A DNA stretch of 64,000 nt from UBA11889 sp046582115 (lineage in GTDB: Bacteria > Pseudomonadota > Gammaproteobacteria > Pseudomonadales > Azotimanducaceae), in NCBI GenBank assembly GCA_046582115.1, contig JAYGFA010000050.1:20114-84113 (forward strand), in the 5' to 3' direction. The notes under the pieces are model-generated. The model made no database searches, was not told the DNA's origin, and was given only the letters and a program-made list of their open reading frames with translations. The translations under genes were made by a program, and so were the position numbers. Within the stretch, counting starts at the first letter, position 1. Every line of letters begins with the position of its first letter. Below, in pieces: positions 55,848-64,000 of this stretch.

Positions 55848-55984
55848 TTTCGTACTGGCGATAAAACAAGTGGTCGAACATTCGCTCGTCGAGTTCGTCC
55901 AACTTTGGACGAACTACCGGGTTGACCGACGGATTACGAGTAGTAGAAGCTCGCCTGTATAGACATTGCCATACGAGGAAAGCT

Positions 55985-56458
55985 ATGCCGTCTCGACGCG
56001 AATTAATACAGCTCACCGAAACAGAGATCGCAGATTATTTAACGAGTCAAAAGACCCTGATTATCGTTTCTAACGGTCGCGACGGCTATCCGCATCCGAT
56101 GCCCATGTGGTTTTATCGGGACGACGAGGGCTGCCTTTATTGCACGACTTTTGGGAAAAGTCAGAAAGTGTACAACTGGCGCCGCGATCCCAAGGCGACG
56201 CTGTTAGTCGAGAGCGGCGAAGAATATGCTGAACTGAAAGGCGTCATGATTTATGCGATCGCCGAAATCATTGACGATCCAGAGGCAATACAAGATACGC
56301 TGGTGAACATTAACGCGGGAGGAAGGACACTGTCGGACGAACAAAGGATGACGTTAAGAGAAGCAATAAGTACCACAGCCCAAAAGCGCGTTGTGCTCAA
56401 GTTTAGCCCCACGCGATACGCGAGCTGGGACCACGCCAAGCTCGAAGGAAGATACTAA
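55985..56458 (+). CDS. PNPOx-like / F420-type flavin-binding protein
   Basis: 157 aa; ATG at 55985 follows GAGGAAAG. One split-barrel domain: TLIIVSNGRDGYPHPMPMWFYRDD, FGKSQKVYNWRRDPKATLLVESG. Small members of this group bind FMN or F420 or heme. Its partner is unknown; next is ahcY, convergent. Confidence 0.85.
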   Translation: MPSRRELIQLTETEIADYLTSQKTLIIVSNGRDGYPHPMPMWFYRDDEGCLYCTTFGKSQKVYNWRRDPKATLLVESGEEYAELKGVMIYAIAEIIDDPEAIQDTLVNINAGGRTLSDEQRMTLREAISTTAQKRVVLKFSPTRYASWDHAKLEGRY

Positions 56459-56493
56459 CGGCAGCCTCCAGTAGCCTTCGTATCGAGAAGCCA

Positions 56494-57855
56494 TTAGTAC
56501 TTGTAGGAATCCGGCTTGAACGGACCCTCCTTACTTACATTGATATAGTTTGCTTGGTTGTTGGTGAGTTGCGTTACGACTCCACCAAATCCTTCGACCA
56601 TGAGCCGGGCAACTTGTTCGTCAAGTTTTTTTGGCAGCACCTCGACGCTGACTGGTGCACGCTGCGTGACAGGTTGGTTCGCCCAGCCTTGCTCATACAA
56701 ATGCATTTGTGCGAGTACCTGGTTCGCGAACGAACCGTCCATTACTCGCGACGGGTGACCCATCGCGTTGCCTAGGTTTACCAACCGTCCCTCGGAAAGA
56801 AGAATGATGTAATCGCTGGGATTTTCGCTGCGAAACACTTGATCTACCTGGTCTTTGACGTTTTCCCACCGCCAAGATTGACGCATGTACACAGTATCGA
56901 TTTCGTTGTCGAAGTGGCCAATATTGCAGACGATGGCTCCTGATTTGATCGTTTCGAGCATTGCCGAGTCGCAGACGTTGGTATTGCCTGTACACGTGAC
57001 AAGTACGTCAGTTTCACCAAGAAGCCTTGCATCGATGTCGGCGGATTTACCTGTGTTGATGCCGTTAAGGTAGGGAGAAACTACCTCATAGCCGTCCATA
57101 CATGCTTGCATCGCACAGATTGGATCGATCTCCGCGATTCGAACGATCATACCTTCTTGTCTAAGACTTGCAGACGAACCCTTACCGACATCTCCGTAGC
57201 CGATGACGAGGGCTCGCTTGCCGGCCATCAGCATGTCCGTACCACGTTTGATGGCATCATTGAGACTGTGACGGCATCCGTACCGGTTGTCATTTTTTGA
57301 CTTGGTCACGGAGTCGTTGACGTTGATTGCCGGAACTTTTAGTTCAGCGCTTTCAAGCATCTCAACAAGTCTGTGGACACCAGTCGTGGTTTCTTCGCTG
57401 ATTCCGTGGATGTCCTCCAGCATTGCTGGGTATTTTTCGTGGATCATCTTGGTTAGATCGCCGCCGTCGTCAAGCAGGAGGTTCGCCTCCCATGGCGCTG
57501 TGTTAGCGCGGATGGTTTGTTCGAGACACCAATCGTACTCGTCTTCTGTTTCACCCTTCCACGCATACACCGGCACGCCGTCCTGAGCCATAGCTGCAGC
57601 CGCATGGTCTTGCGTAGAAAAGATGTTGCATGAGGACCAGCGAACTTTCGCCCCAAGCTCGCGAAGCGTACGAATCAGTACGGCCGTCTGGATGGTCATG
57701 TGGATACACCCGATAATTTTGGCGCCATCCAGTGGCTTTTGGGATGCGTATTTTCGACGAAGAGCCATTAACGCGGGCATTTCGTTTTCCGCCAAGGCAA
57801 TCTCTTTGTTGCCGAAGTCCGCTAATTCGATATCGGCTACTTTGTAGTCAGGCAT
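56494..57855 (-). CDS. ahcY: Adenosylhomocysteinase
   Basis: 453 aa; ATG at 57855 after AGGAAA (the frame is open a little further). NAD site GYGDVGKGSSASLR, substrate residues CNIFSTQDHAAAA, NDSVTKSKNDN, and the C-terminal PDSYKY end are the standard AhcY set. It splits S-adenosylhomocysteine into homocysteine and adenosine. No SAH riboswitch could be matched upstream. Confidence 0.96.
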   Translation of the reverse strand: MPDYKVADIELADFGNKEIALAENEMPALMALRRKYASQKPLDGAKIIGCIHMTIQTAVLIRTLRELGAKVRWSSCNIFSTQDHAAAAMAQDGVPVYAWKGETEDEYDWCLEQTIRANTAPWEANLLLDDGGDLTKMIHEKYPAMLEDIHGISEETTTGVHRLVEMLESAELKVPAINVNDSVTKSKNDNRYGCRHSLNDAIKRGTDMLMAGKRALVIGYGDVGKGSSASLRQEGMIVRIAEIDPICAMQACMDGYEVVSPYLNGINTGKSADIDARLLGETDVLVTCTGNTNVCDSAMLETIKSGAIVCNIGHFDNEIDTVYMRQSWRWENVKDQVDQVFRSENPSDYIILLSEGRLVNLGNAMGHPSRVMDGSFANQVLAQMHLYEQGWANQPVTQRAPVSVEVLPKKLDEQVARLMVEGFGGVVTQLTNNQANYINVSKEGPFKPDSYKY

Positions 57856-58252
57856 TTGATTTCCTGGTGCTTGTCCACCATAGGCCCTCGAGGAGGTCCC
57901 CACGTATTAGGATCGTCCCCGACAAAGCGCGGCATCCTAGCATGGCTGTGCATGTCTAGGTATCGGCTCAATACGAAATATACGTCGCCGAGGATGCGGT
58001 TTGCGGCGGGCGCGGGTTGGCCAAGGGCATTGAACGGAAGACTTTTCCGGGTAACTGAAAATCGTGGTAAAAGTCGGGAATTTGCTATGACCGTTACAAC
58101 GATTACGGATTTTTCGAGCATCGCCTAATACCGTTTCGCGGTGAGCACACCATGAAGTTGAGGCCGATGGGTTTTTTGGACAAAGCGTTGTGGGATGCGT
58201 ATCGTCCGGCGTTTTCCATCGCGCTGGATACAGTTTAACTTGAGGTGAGTTT
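57856..58252. other. 397-bp spacer between ahcY and cytochrome c gene
   Basis: The stretch between ahcY (minus strand) and the cytochrome gene (plus strand) contains one short possible ORF (58152-58238, listed separately). The minus-strand frame 57837-58121 is open but has no family-like features and overlaps the ahcY start. I see no riboswitch or RNA gene. Confidence 0.4.
58152..58238 (+). CDS. Possible 28-residue small ORF
   Basis: ATG at 58152 to TAA at 58238, reading MKLRPMGFLDKALWDAYRPA and eight more residues. A GGTGAG sits about seven bases upstream. No membrane segment, no match recognised. It could be a leader peptide of the cytochrome gene or chance. Confidence 0.2.
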   Translation: MKLRPMGFLDKALWDAYRPAFSIALDTV

Positions 58253-58579
58253 GTGAAACTTGCGTACCTGTTGGTGCCATTGCTGTTCGGAGGCTGTGGG
58301 GAATCCACGGAACAAGCAGAAACCGACATTGGTAAAGAAACCTATCTTCGATATTGCTTCTCTTGTCATCAAGGAGGCGTTGCGGGCGCGCCTTCGCTAG
58401 GGGATACAGATGCTTGGACTCCCCGACTTAGTAAGGGTAGGGCGGCATTGTTGCAGAGTGTCATTGACGGTATGCCTCCCGCGATGCCCATCAGAGGCTT
58501 GTGTAACTCCTGTTCCGACGAGGAGCTCGCGGCATCGGTGGATTACATGCTGAACGCGGTCCGTGATGCGGTGCGTTAG
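58253..58579 (+). CDS. Lipoprotein c-type cytochrome (c5-like)
   Basis: 108 aa; GTG start. MKLAYLLVPLLFGGC is a lipoprotein signal (LFGGC). The heme motif is YCFSCHQGGVAGAP, with the distal Met in GMPPAM, and a second CxxC (CNSC) near the C-terminus, a feature of cytochrome c5. Membrane-tethered periplasmic electron carrier. Convergent with the peptidase gene. Confidence 0.88.
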   Translation: MKLAYLLVPLLFGGCGESTEQAETDIGKETYLRYCFSCHQGGVAGAPSLGDTDAWTPRLSKGRAALLQSVIDGMPPAMPIRGLCNSCSDEELAASVDYMLNAVRDAVR

Positions 58580-58618
58580 GCGGGATCGTTTTGATAACGA
58601 AATCGAATCGTTAGGGTC

Positions 58619-59749
58619 TTAGGCGGCCAGATCCTGTGCGATCCGAACGACAGCCTCGGCTATTCGGGTTGCTCGATCCAGGTCAATACTGTGTGGCCAC
58701 CTGTCGTCGGGGTGGTGAAACCAGCGATTAGACCCAAGTAATGATATGTACTGCCCGCCTTCATCATAAATGTTGCATGCTTCGCCGGCAGGACGCGTGC
58801 CGATGGGCGTGGAGGAGCCGGGGTGGATTCCGACGGACGCTAGATGAGCGATTGCCATGTTGTTGAGGAAATCGTTTGAGGGTTGAAATCGGAGAACTGA
58901 ATCCACCGCGGCAAGGTTTGCACCAAGATGGATCCACGCATGGGCTGAAGCGCCCAAACCGTCATGCTCGCACAGATAATGTTCGAGTCCGCTGTGACCT
59001 AATTCGTGCCCTGTGTTGGCGGTAAATAGAACGTCCCGCAGAGGAGGGTCAGCCGCAAAGTGTCTGACGCATGCTAACCAAGCGACAATTCCGCCGGAGC
59101 GTTCCGCAGTACATGTCCACCAAGCGCTCTTCGGTGTCATGATCACTAGAGGAGCGAGACTTGGGTCGATCCCTGGAATGGTCGTTGCAACGTTGGATGC
59201 TCGGCTCGATTCCTTGTCGATTTCGAAATACATCCGGCCAATGAGTCCGTTAGCGGCTGCTCTCATCAAGCTATCTTTATCGCACCCGTCAACTTGCAGA
59301 ACAGGAGGTCCGTAGGGTCGAGAAAAATGGTCGGCATTCAATAGTGATAATCCGGCTGTTCCGCCCTCCGAAACGGCGACGATTCCCTGGTGCAGATTTT
59401 GTTCTCGAGCACGGAGCAAAGCTTTGGTTCCTGCATGCTGAGCGCTTGGACTGAACGTGGTAACACCAATGCCGGTGCCTATTGCTAGAGGACGAAGCGG
59501 CGCTTCAATCACCGACGAAAGCAGGCAATCGAATAGTGGCACGCCGCCGATCGATTGATTTTCAATTGTCAGGGAACATTTCTGAGGGACAAGTCTATTG
59601 AATGAAAAGGAGTCGATGTGAGGAGTTGCTCCAGCGTCCAAGATTGCGTCGGCGAGCCAAGTGGATGTCGCGGCGTCTCCGAGAGTACCTGTTCGGTGAT
59701 CTAATATTTCGTCCCATGCGGATATATCAGCTTGGATTGTGTGTCCCAC
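58619..59749 (-). CDS. M28-type zinc peptidase
   Basis: 376 aa, cytoplasmic by sequence. FTANTGHELGHSGLEHYL is like the M28 second-metal region, SNRWFHHPDDRWPHSIDLDRA the final His ligand, and the central part (KSAWWTCTAERSGGIVAWLACVRHF) fits M28 with an apical insert. First metal ligand (HxD) is not obvious, so the activity is uncertain. N-terminal helices resemble a PA-like insert in the middle (residues ~70-190). Confidence 0.6.
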   Translation of the reverse strand: MGHTIQADISAWDEILDHRTGTLGDAATSTWLADAILDAGATPHIDSFSFNRLVPQKCSLTIENQSIGGVPLFDCLLSSVIEAPLRPLAIGTGIGVTTFSPSAQHAGTKALLRAREQNLHQGIVAVSEGGTAGLSLLNADHFSRPYGPPVLQVDGCDKDSLMRAAANGLIGRMYFEIDKESSRASNVATTIPGIDPSLAPLVIMTPKSAWWTCTAERSGGIVAWLACVRHFAADPPLRDVLFTANTGHELGHSGLEHYLCEHDGLGASAHAWIHLGANLAAVDSVLRFQPSNDFLNNMAIAHLASVGIHPGSSTPIGTRPAGEACNIYDEGGQYISLLGSNRWFHHPDDRWPHSIDLDRATRIAEAVVRIAQDLAA

Positions 59750-59887
59750 CGGCGTGCCAAATATTGTCGAGAACTATAAGGTTACCCCGACCGACGAGAA
59801 AGAGAACTCCAGTTGATTGTTAGCACCCCCTATCCCGTAGTAATCACCGGGCATAATGCGTATGAACCCCGTTTTTATCCGGGTTAA

Positions 59888-61159
59888 ATGACGAATGATG
59901 AGGCGATAAAGGAAGTTGCAGATACCGTGAACGCTGGTGCAAGACGGGGTCCAACCAACCGAAAGTGGATGGCGTGTGTCAATAAGGGGCTAGCGACCGG
60001 TATCCACCGAAACGTTCTAGACACACTTTTCGATCGTGAAAACCTCCTGGACGGAGCGCGCTTAGCAACTGGTTTTCAAGATTTCGGGTCACTGGATTTT
60101 ATTGAACCATTGGATCTCCTACTGGAGGGGTTTCGGCGAACCTCCGAACTTAGCCCTCTGGGGCAAGTCGCTGGTAGGTGGCACCTGATGCGCCTCTTGT
60201 GCAACCGTTTGCGGCTGGAAGCAATGTGGCAGAACGATCCGTGTATTGCCTCAGAGACACTTCGCGGGCCGATCTTTATTCTTGGTTTGCCGCGGACGGG
60301 GTCGACGATGTTACATGAGGCGTTAGCGCTGCATTCAGCTTTACGCGCGCCGCGCTTTTGGGAGTCAGCGTTCATTCCTAAACGCGACCCTATGGATTTA
60401 TATCGGGCTCTTGCCGCAGCCGGACAGATCACCATCGTTAATCGGATGGCCCCTAATTTGAAGGGTATTCACCGTCTCGGCGCGAGACTGCCACATGAAT
60501 GCGTAACCATCCAGGCTCACGCCATGCGTAGCATCCAATTTCACGCCGCACACCGCGTCTCGGCATACAACCGGTGGTTACAAACATGCGATTGGGAACC
60601 AGCATATCGCTGGCACGCACGGTATCTGAAAGTTCTCCAATGTGGTGGGGAAGAGGCGCGCTGGTTGTTAAAGGCACCCAGCCATATGCTTGGACTGACC
60701 GCGTTGGATCGGGTATATCCCGACGCGAAATTCATCCAGTTACACCGTGATCCATTGGAAGTCATCCCATCCATGGCAAGTCTTTCGGTCGCACTCAGAA
60801 GTGCTTTCAGTGAGGTGGTGGATGAATGGGAAGTAGGTCGTGACACTGCCGATCAGTGGAGTAGGGGACTAGCGAACACCCTTCGACAACGAAAACGAAA
60901 TGCTGATCTGGACGCGCGCTTCATCGATATCAATTACAAGGAATTACTGAGCCAGCCCGTCAACGTTGTGCAGCGGATTCTCGAATTTATGGGATTGCCG
61001 AATACAACTAGTTTCGGAGAGATGTTGGAACGTTATCTAGCGCGCAACGAAAAAGGACGATACGGACGTCATACGTACAGCTTGAAACGCTTCGGACTTG
61101 AACAAAGCAGCTTAGAAAATCGTTTCTCTGAATATCGAGCCGAGTATCTTCGGATGTAG
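59888..61159 (+). CDS. PAPS-dependent sulfotransferase family protein
   Basis: 423 aa. The 5'-phosphosulfate loop FILGLPRTGSTMLHEAL and the 3'-phosphate helix block FIQLHRDPLEVIPSMASLSV place it in the cytosolic-type sulfotransferase fold. The acceptor is unknown. Upstream of its ATG is AACCCCGTTTTTATCCGGGTT (59866-59886), a hairpin with no obvious ribosome site. Confidence 0.85.
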   Translation: MTNDEAIKEVADTVNAGARRGPTNRKWMACVNKGLATGIHRNVLDTLFDRENLLDGARLATGFQDFGSLDFIEPLDLLLEGFRRTSELSPLGQVAGRWHLMRLLCNRLRLEAMWQNDPCIASETLRGPIFILGLPRTGSTMLHEALALHSALRAPRFWESAFIPKRDPMDLYRALAAAGQITIVNRMAPNLKGIHRLGARLPHECVTIQAHAMRSIQFHAAHRVSAYNRWLQTCDWEPAYRWHARYLKVLQCGGEEARWLLKAPSHMLGLTALDRVYPDAKFIQLHRDPLEVIPSMASLSVALRSAFSEVVDEWEVGRDTADQWSRGLANTLRQRKRNADLDARFIDINYKELLSQPVNVVQRILEFMGLPNTTSFGEMLERYLARNEKGRYGRHTYSLKRFGLEQSSLENRFSEYRAEYLRM

Positions 61160-61209
61160 GCGCCGGCCGCGACGCGCGGTGATGACAGAGAAAAACGTTC
61201 CGGTGGCTT

Positions 61210-61431
61210 GTGAAGCACGGCGGCACAAGCATGGACTGGGTCCTCGTCCTCCTGTTGCTAGCTCTGATCGTCATCATTGCAAGGTTTTACTTCGGGTCCG
61301 GTGCAGGACACGGGGCAACGGCTGGGCCGCCCGTTTATCCATCAACCTTGCCCGGACGGGTGAAATCGCCAAAATCTAGACGAGAAAGGTCGATACCAAA
61401 ATCGACCATCATGGGTGACTCCACCGATTGA
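61210..61431 (+). CDS. Small predicted single-pass membrane protein
   Basis: 73 aa from GTG, or 66 aa from ATG at 61231. One transmembrane segment (WVLVLLLLALIVIIARFYFG) and a basic C-terminus. No family recognised. Could be a small regulatory or chance peptide; codon use looks normal for the region. Confidence 0.4.
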   Translation: MKHGGTSMDWVLVLLLLALIVIIARFYFGSGAGHGATAGPPVYPSTLPGRVKSPKSRRERSIPKSTIMGDSTD

Positions 61432-61437
61432 TCAGAT

Positions 61438-61462
61438 GTCCGCTTCGGGGTCGGAAGCAGAC
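61438..61462. repeat. Imperfect palindrome
   Basis: GTCCGCTTC at 61438-61446 pairs with GAAGCAGAC at 61454-61462 (8 of 9). It lies in the spacer just before the inverted-repeat element and may belong to a mobile-element flank. Confidence 0.45.
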
Positions 61463-61490
61463 GAAACGCCAGAGGAAGTGTCTCCTTTGT

Positions 61491-61646
61491 GCCGAGGCTG
61501 TGTGAAAACTATTCTGCTCTCGCGAAGCGCCTGAAAAAATGCGCATCAGAATGGCTTCCTTTCGAGTTTGGTATCTGCGAACGGTAAACAAGAGCACTCT
61601 CACGCGTGTTTTGTTTTCGAGCCAGGAGTTTTCACACAGCCTCGGC
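61491..61646. mobile_element. 156-bp MITE-like element with perfect 20-bp inverted repeats
   Basis: The left end 61491-61510 (GCCGAGGCTGTGTGAAAACT) is the exact reverse complement of 61627-61646. The ~116-bp interior has no coding potential. No clear target duplication. This looks like a non-autonomous insertion or a solo pair of transposon ends. A similar end occurs at 63668-63687. Confidence 0.75.
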
Positions 61647-61901
61647 CCGTAGCGGACATTATTCGATAGAACTAGTACGCTGAAAGCCAAGGCTCCGAAC
61701 CAAGAGTTCAATGTGTTCGAACGATCAAAACCTGGCAGATTGCTGATTGAATTAAGCGTGGTTGTCTAAGGTGTCGGGATTGCGCTTGCAGCCGATAGTT
61801 GGCGCGAGGATCGAGAGCTGCGGGCTCAAGAAATCGCTTACCTGCATGCTATTGAAGCGGATAGTTTGTTCGCTCGTGGTCTGTCGAGACCCATTGGCAA
61901 G

Positions 61902-63515
61902 CTATGTTTTCGAGCGCCTCATCTTCTCGATCATCTCTTTGCGCTGCGCTACAAGATCGCGGTGAGTCAGGGCCTCAGCGGCTTCTTCGTCGAGGCCCAT
62001 CGATTCCTTCAGACGGGTGAGGTCGAACGGGTTTAGCGCGGGTTCGACGCCGATCTGTTCGGCGATCGTCGCACCATGGCGTTGAGCAAGGTAGCCGAAG
62101 ATGCGGGTGATATGGTTGAAAACGTTGATATCCGGGGCGAGCTCGGCGGTGGCGCTGTCGAAGAAGATCATGTCCTTGAGGTAAAGCATCAGTGGTTTCG
62201 GTAGCCTCCCGCCGAGGGCGAGGAGTTCGTTCAAGGTCTCCTGCATGCCCGACGTGACCTCTTGAGGTGACATCTTGGTAGAGTCCTTACGGTCTGTGTC
62301 GGGTTGCTCGACGTTGAGGACCCGCATCAGCTCGTCGATGTCGATATCGTCACCGAACGCGCCGAGATCGCGGAAGGCCTCCAGTTGGCCCCTCCTATCG
62401 TTGGCGAGCATCCCCATCCGTAGAAAGGCGATGCGCTCCTTCTCTTGTAGGCGGCCAGTGATGCCGTAATCCAAGAGGGCGACCCGGCCGTCGGGCATGA
62501 TGAGGAAGTTCCCGCCGTGGATATCGCCGTGAAAGACCCCGTAAATCAGCGCGCCCTCGAAAAACGCGATCATCAATGAAGCCAATACCTCCTCGGTATC
62601 GATGCCTGCGCGCTCGATCGCTTCAATGTCTACGCAGTTGAATCCCTCGAGACGCTCCATCACCAGCACACGACGCGTGACAAGCTCGGGGTGGGGGCGC
62701 GGCACGACGATGATGGTTTGTCCGCCGTCCCTCAGCACTTTGGCGATATCGAGCATGTTCTCCGCCTCAAGACGGAAGTCCATCTCTTCAAGAATGGTCT
62801 CGGCAAAGAACTCCACCAGCGCGGGCAAATTGGCGAGAGCAGCGGCGGGGATGCGACCCACGAGCTTTCTGGCGATCCATGCCATGGCGGCGATGTCGTG
62901 ATGAACCGACTCCGAGACCCTTGCACGCTGCACCTTGACCACCACCCGCTCGCCGGTGATGAGGGTGGCGGCATGCACTTGGGCGATGGAGGCCGCCGCG
63001 AGGCTGTCCCGGTCCAAGGAGGAGAAGACCTCTTCGAGGGGGCGGCCGAGATCTTCCTCGATGACACTCTTGATGACATCGAAGGGCTCCGGCGCTACCT
63101 CATCGCGGCAGCGCTTAAACTCATCGACGACCTCCTGAGGCAAGAAGCTGGCTCCGGTCGAGAGGATCTGACCGACCTTGATGTAGGCGGGTCCCAGGCT
63201 TTCGAAGGCTTCGCGCAGTCGTCGGGCCAGAGCCGCACGCGAGACCGGGCCCTCGGATCGCGACTCCCGAAGCTTCCATGCCACGAGTGCCCAGCCAACT
63301 CGGCCGCCAGCACTGAGACAGCGACCCAGCGGTGGCGCGAAGCGATTGCGAATCAAGATCGGCACCTCTGCCTTCACGCTTTCGCGTAGAGCCACGAGCC
63401 CGTTACTCCAACGAATTTCCGTCGGGTCCAGAATCCAAGGCCCCGACTCGCTGAAGGCCCAGCGGTCACGGTCCACGCCCCTTCCTCCCGGGTTGCTCCC
63501 AGCGCTCTTGTTCAT
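61902..63515 (-). CDS. UbiB/AarF (ABC1) family kinase-like protein
   Basis: 537 aa; ATG at 63515. The family motifs are AYIKVGQILSTGASFLP (KxGQ), EEMDFRLEAENM, and the catalytic region FHGDIHGGNFLIM with LLDYG. No C-terminal transmembrane pair as in UbiB, so it may be a soluble AarF relative rather than a ubiquinone-pathway member. The gene is more GC-rich, especially at third positions, than most in the window, and it lies between related repeat ends, so transfer is plausible. Confidence 0.85.
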   Translation of the reverse strand: MNKSAGSNPGGRGVDRDRWAFSESGPWILDPTEIRWSNGLVALRESVKAEVPILIRNRFAPPLGRCLSAGGRVGWALVAWKLRESRSEGPVSRAALARRLREAFESLGPAYIKVGQILSTGASFLPQEVVDEFKRCRDEVAPEPFDVIKSVIEEDLGRPLEEVFSSLDRDSLAAASIAQVHAATLITGERVVVKVQRARVSESVHHDIAAMAWIARKLVGRIPAAALANLPALVEFFAETILEEMDFRLEAENMLDIAKVLRDGGQTIIVVPRPHPELVTRRVLVMERLEGFNCVDIEAIERAGIDTEEVLASLMIAFFEGALIYGVFHGDIHGGNFLIMPDGRVALLDYGITGRLQEKERIAFLRMGMLANDRRGQLEAFRDLGAFGDDIDIDELMRVLNVEQPDTDRKDSTKMSPQEVTSGMQETLNELLALGGRLPKPLMLYLKDMIFFDSATAELAPDINVFNHITRIFGYLAQRHGATIAEQIGVEPALNPFDLTRLKESMGLDEEAAEALTHRDLVAQRKEMIEKMRRSKT

Positions 63516-63846
63516 TCTCTGCCTACCAATATCCGACCAGTTCAGGTAGGAAAAATCCTACAGCCCCAATCGTATCCCAGTTCACGTTGTATTCTCCGCC
63601 CGATTACGCGGCTCGATGATAACTGGTAAGGCCAACACCAAATCCCTTAGGCCCTCTCAAATTTCGATTTCTCACACAGCCTCTGCCAGAAGCCGCCATT
63701 GGCCCCAAGCTCAGTTCATTTTGGGCCAAAAAGACAAACGACGAGCGGGAATGACTGGCTGAAGATGACTCAATCCTCTTCGACATCTACCGTCAGTTCA
63801 TGCACGTAGTCACGACCTACGTTGCGGAGTGATCACCTCGCTGAGA
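63516..63846. other. 331-bp spacer between UbiB and katG genes
   Basis: No gene recognised. It contains a transposon-end-like segment at 63668-63687. The minus-strand open frame 63604-63786 is likely chance or a transposase remnant. Confidence 0.5.
63668..63687. repeat. Degenerate transposon-end repeat
   Basis: TTCTCACACAGCCTCTGCC resembles the right inverted repeat at 61627-61646 (about 15 of 17 core bases: CACACAGCCTC). It is oriented like that copy. Marks the far side of the UbiB gene. Confidence 0.5.
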
Positions 63847-64000
63847 TCAGGCGAGGTCAAAGCGATCGAGATTCATGACCTTGTCCCACGCAGCCACGAA
63901 GTCACGCACAAACGCCTGCTGCGAGTCGTCGCTCGCATAAACCTCCGCGATGGCTCGGAGCCGGGAGTTCGAGCCGAAGACGAGGTCGACGGCCGTGCCG
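63847..64000 (-). CDS. katG: Catalase-peroxidase KatG (3' end)
   Basis: Only the last ~50 codons are in the window. GTAVDLVFGSNSRLRAIAEV and the ending VRDFVAAWDKVMNLDRFDLA then TGA match the C-terminus of KatG, a heme catalase-peroxidase. The gene continues beyond the right edge and shares the high GC of the neighbouring UbiB gene. Confidence 0.9.
   Translation of the reverse strand, partial: GTAVDLVFGSNSRLRAIAEVYASDDSQQAFVRDFVAAWDKVMNLDRFDLA

Larger units (their letters stand above)
61432..61901. other. 470-bp non-coding stretch holding the repeats
   Basis: Between the small membrane protein and the UbiB gene. It contains the palindrome and the MITE-like element; the rest (61647-61901) has no recognised gene, the open frames there being chance. 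Confidence 0.5.

Noticed and set aside
57837..58121. Minus-strand ORF of 94 codons upstream of ahcY
   Set aside because: It overlaps the ahcY start, shows no family motif, and the opposite strand is open over the same stretch; chance reading frame.
57856..58130. SAH riboswitch upstream of ahcY
   Set aside because: ahcY genes often carry one, but the minus-strand leader lacks the conserved GAGGAGCG core and paired partner, so I did not call it.
63604..63786. Minus-strand ORF ending at 63604 as a transposase C-terminus
   Set aside because: It runs through the repeat end and shows no transposase motif; recorded only as a repeat.
1..64000. CRISPR arrays, rRNA genes, prophage
   Set aside because: No regularly spaced repeats, no rRNA-like sequence, and no phage structural or integrase gene were seen.

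Overview
The window looks like chromosomal DNA of an uncultured, metabolically versatile gammaproteobacterium, probably aerobic and perhaps marine or host-associated. The phylum-level evidence is direct: a miaB-phoH-ybeY-corC-lnt block with a DUF1820 gene divergent from miaB, an lptE-holA pair, LPS and lipoprotein maturation genes, and a YhhQ-type queuosine-precursor transporter. Habitat and exact lineage are inference. Coding density is high, with frequent GTG/TTG starts and 4-base gene overlaps. Coordinates below use starts chosen by Shine-Dalgarno position and family alignment.

Layout. 0-6 kb: a TRAP transporter (dctP, dctQ, start of dctM) facing a GPH-family MFS carrier, a membrane-anchored glutamate-synthase-like FMN protein and an EcKL-like kinase. 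6-13 kb: a LOG-family hydrolase and a CaiB/BaiF CoA-transferase, divergent from a form II CO-dehydrogenase-like operon (coxG, coxS, coxL, coxM, a quinone reductase); coxL carries a one-base frameshift. 13-28 kb: tRNA-Gly(CCC), an MFS carrier overlapping a DegQ/HtrA-type protease, several SDR and MDR dehydrogenases, an exported zinc PLC/S1-P1-like protein, an N-acyl-D-amino-acid deacylase, a luciferase-like oxidoreductase, a compact trio (PTPS-like enzyme, SDR, queuosine-precursor transporter), a second CaiB enzyme, a VanY-like peptidase, a free-standing cereblon-like CULT-domain protein and a ferredoxin reductase.

28-40 kb: housekeeping block DUF1820 / miaB-phoH-ybeY-corC-lnt; a minus-strand set (DUF1537 kinase, PdxA-type dehydrogenase, ThDP enzyme) resembling four-carbon sugar-acid catabolism; lptE-holA; and a decayed histidine phosphatase with three separate lesions. 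40-54 kb: a CobS/CobT-like AAA+/VWA pair with no CobN nearby, PhoD-type phosphatase, ABM monooxygenase, Nudix hydrolase and a beta-propeller-like protein; then on the minus strand coxD/coxE-like AAA+/VWA genes leading directly into an oppABCDF transporter whose OppC carries an inserted fibronectin-III-like domain.

54-64 kb: third CaiB enzyme, PNPOx-like flavoprotein, ahcY, a lipoprotein cytochrome c, an M28-type peptidase, a sulfotransferase, then a 156-bp element with perfect 20-bp inverted repeats. A related repeat end lies about 2 kb away, and between them is a GC-rich UbiB/AarF kinase gene; beyond it is the 3' end of katG. This right-hand end looks like an acquired or rearranged segment.

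The best candidates for under-described biology are the PTPS-SDR-YhhQ trio, the CULT-domain protein, the OppC with an extracytoplasmic FN3 insertion adjoining coxDE, and the DUF1537-PdxA-ThDP set.
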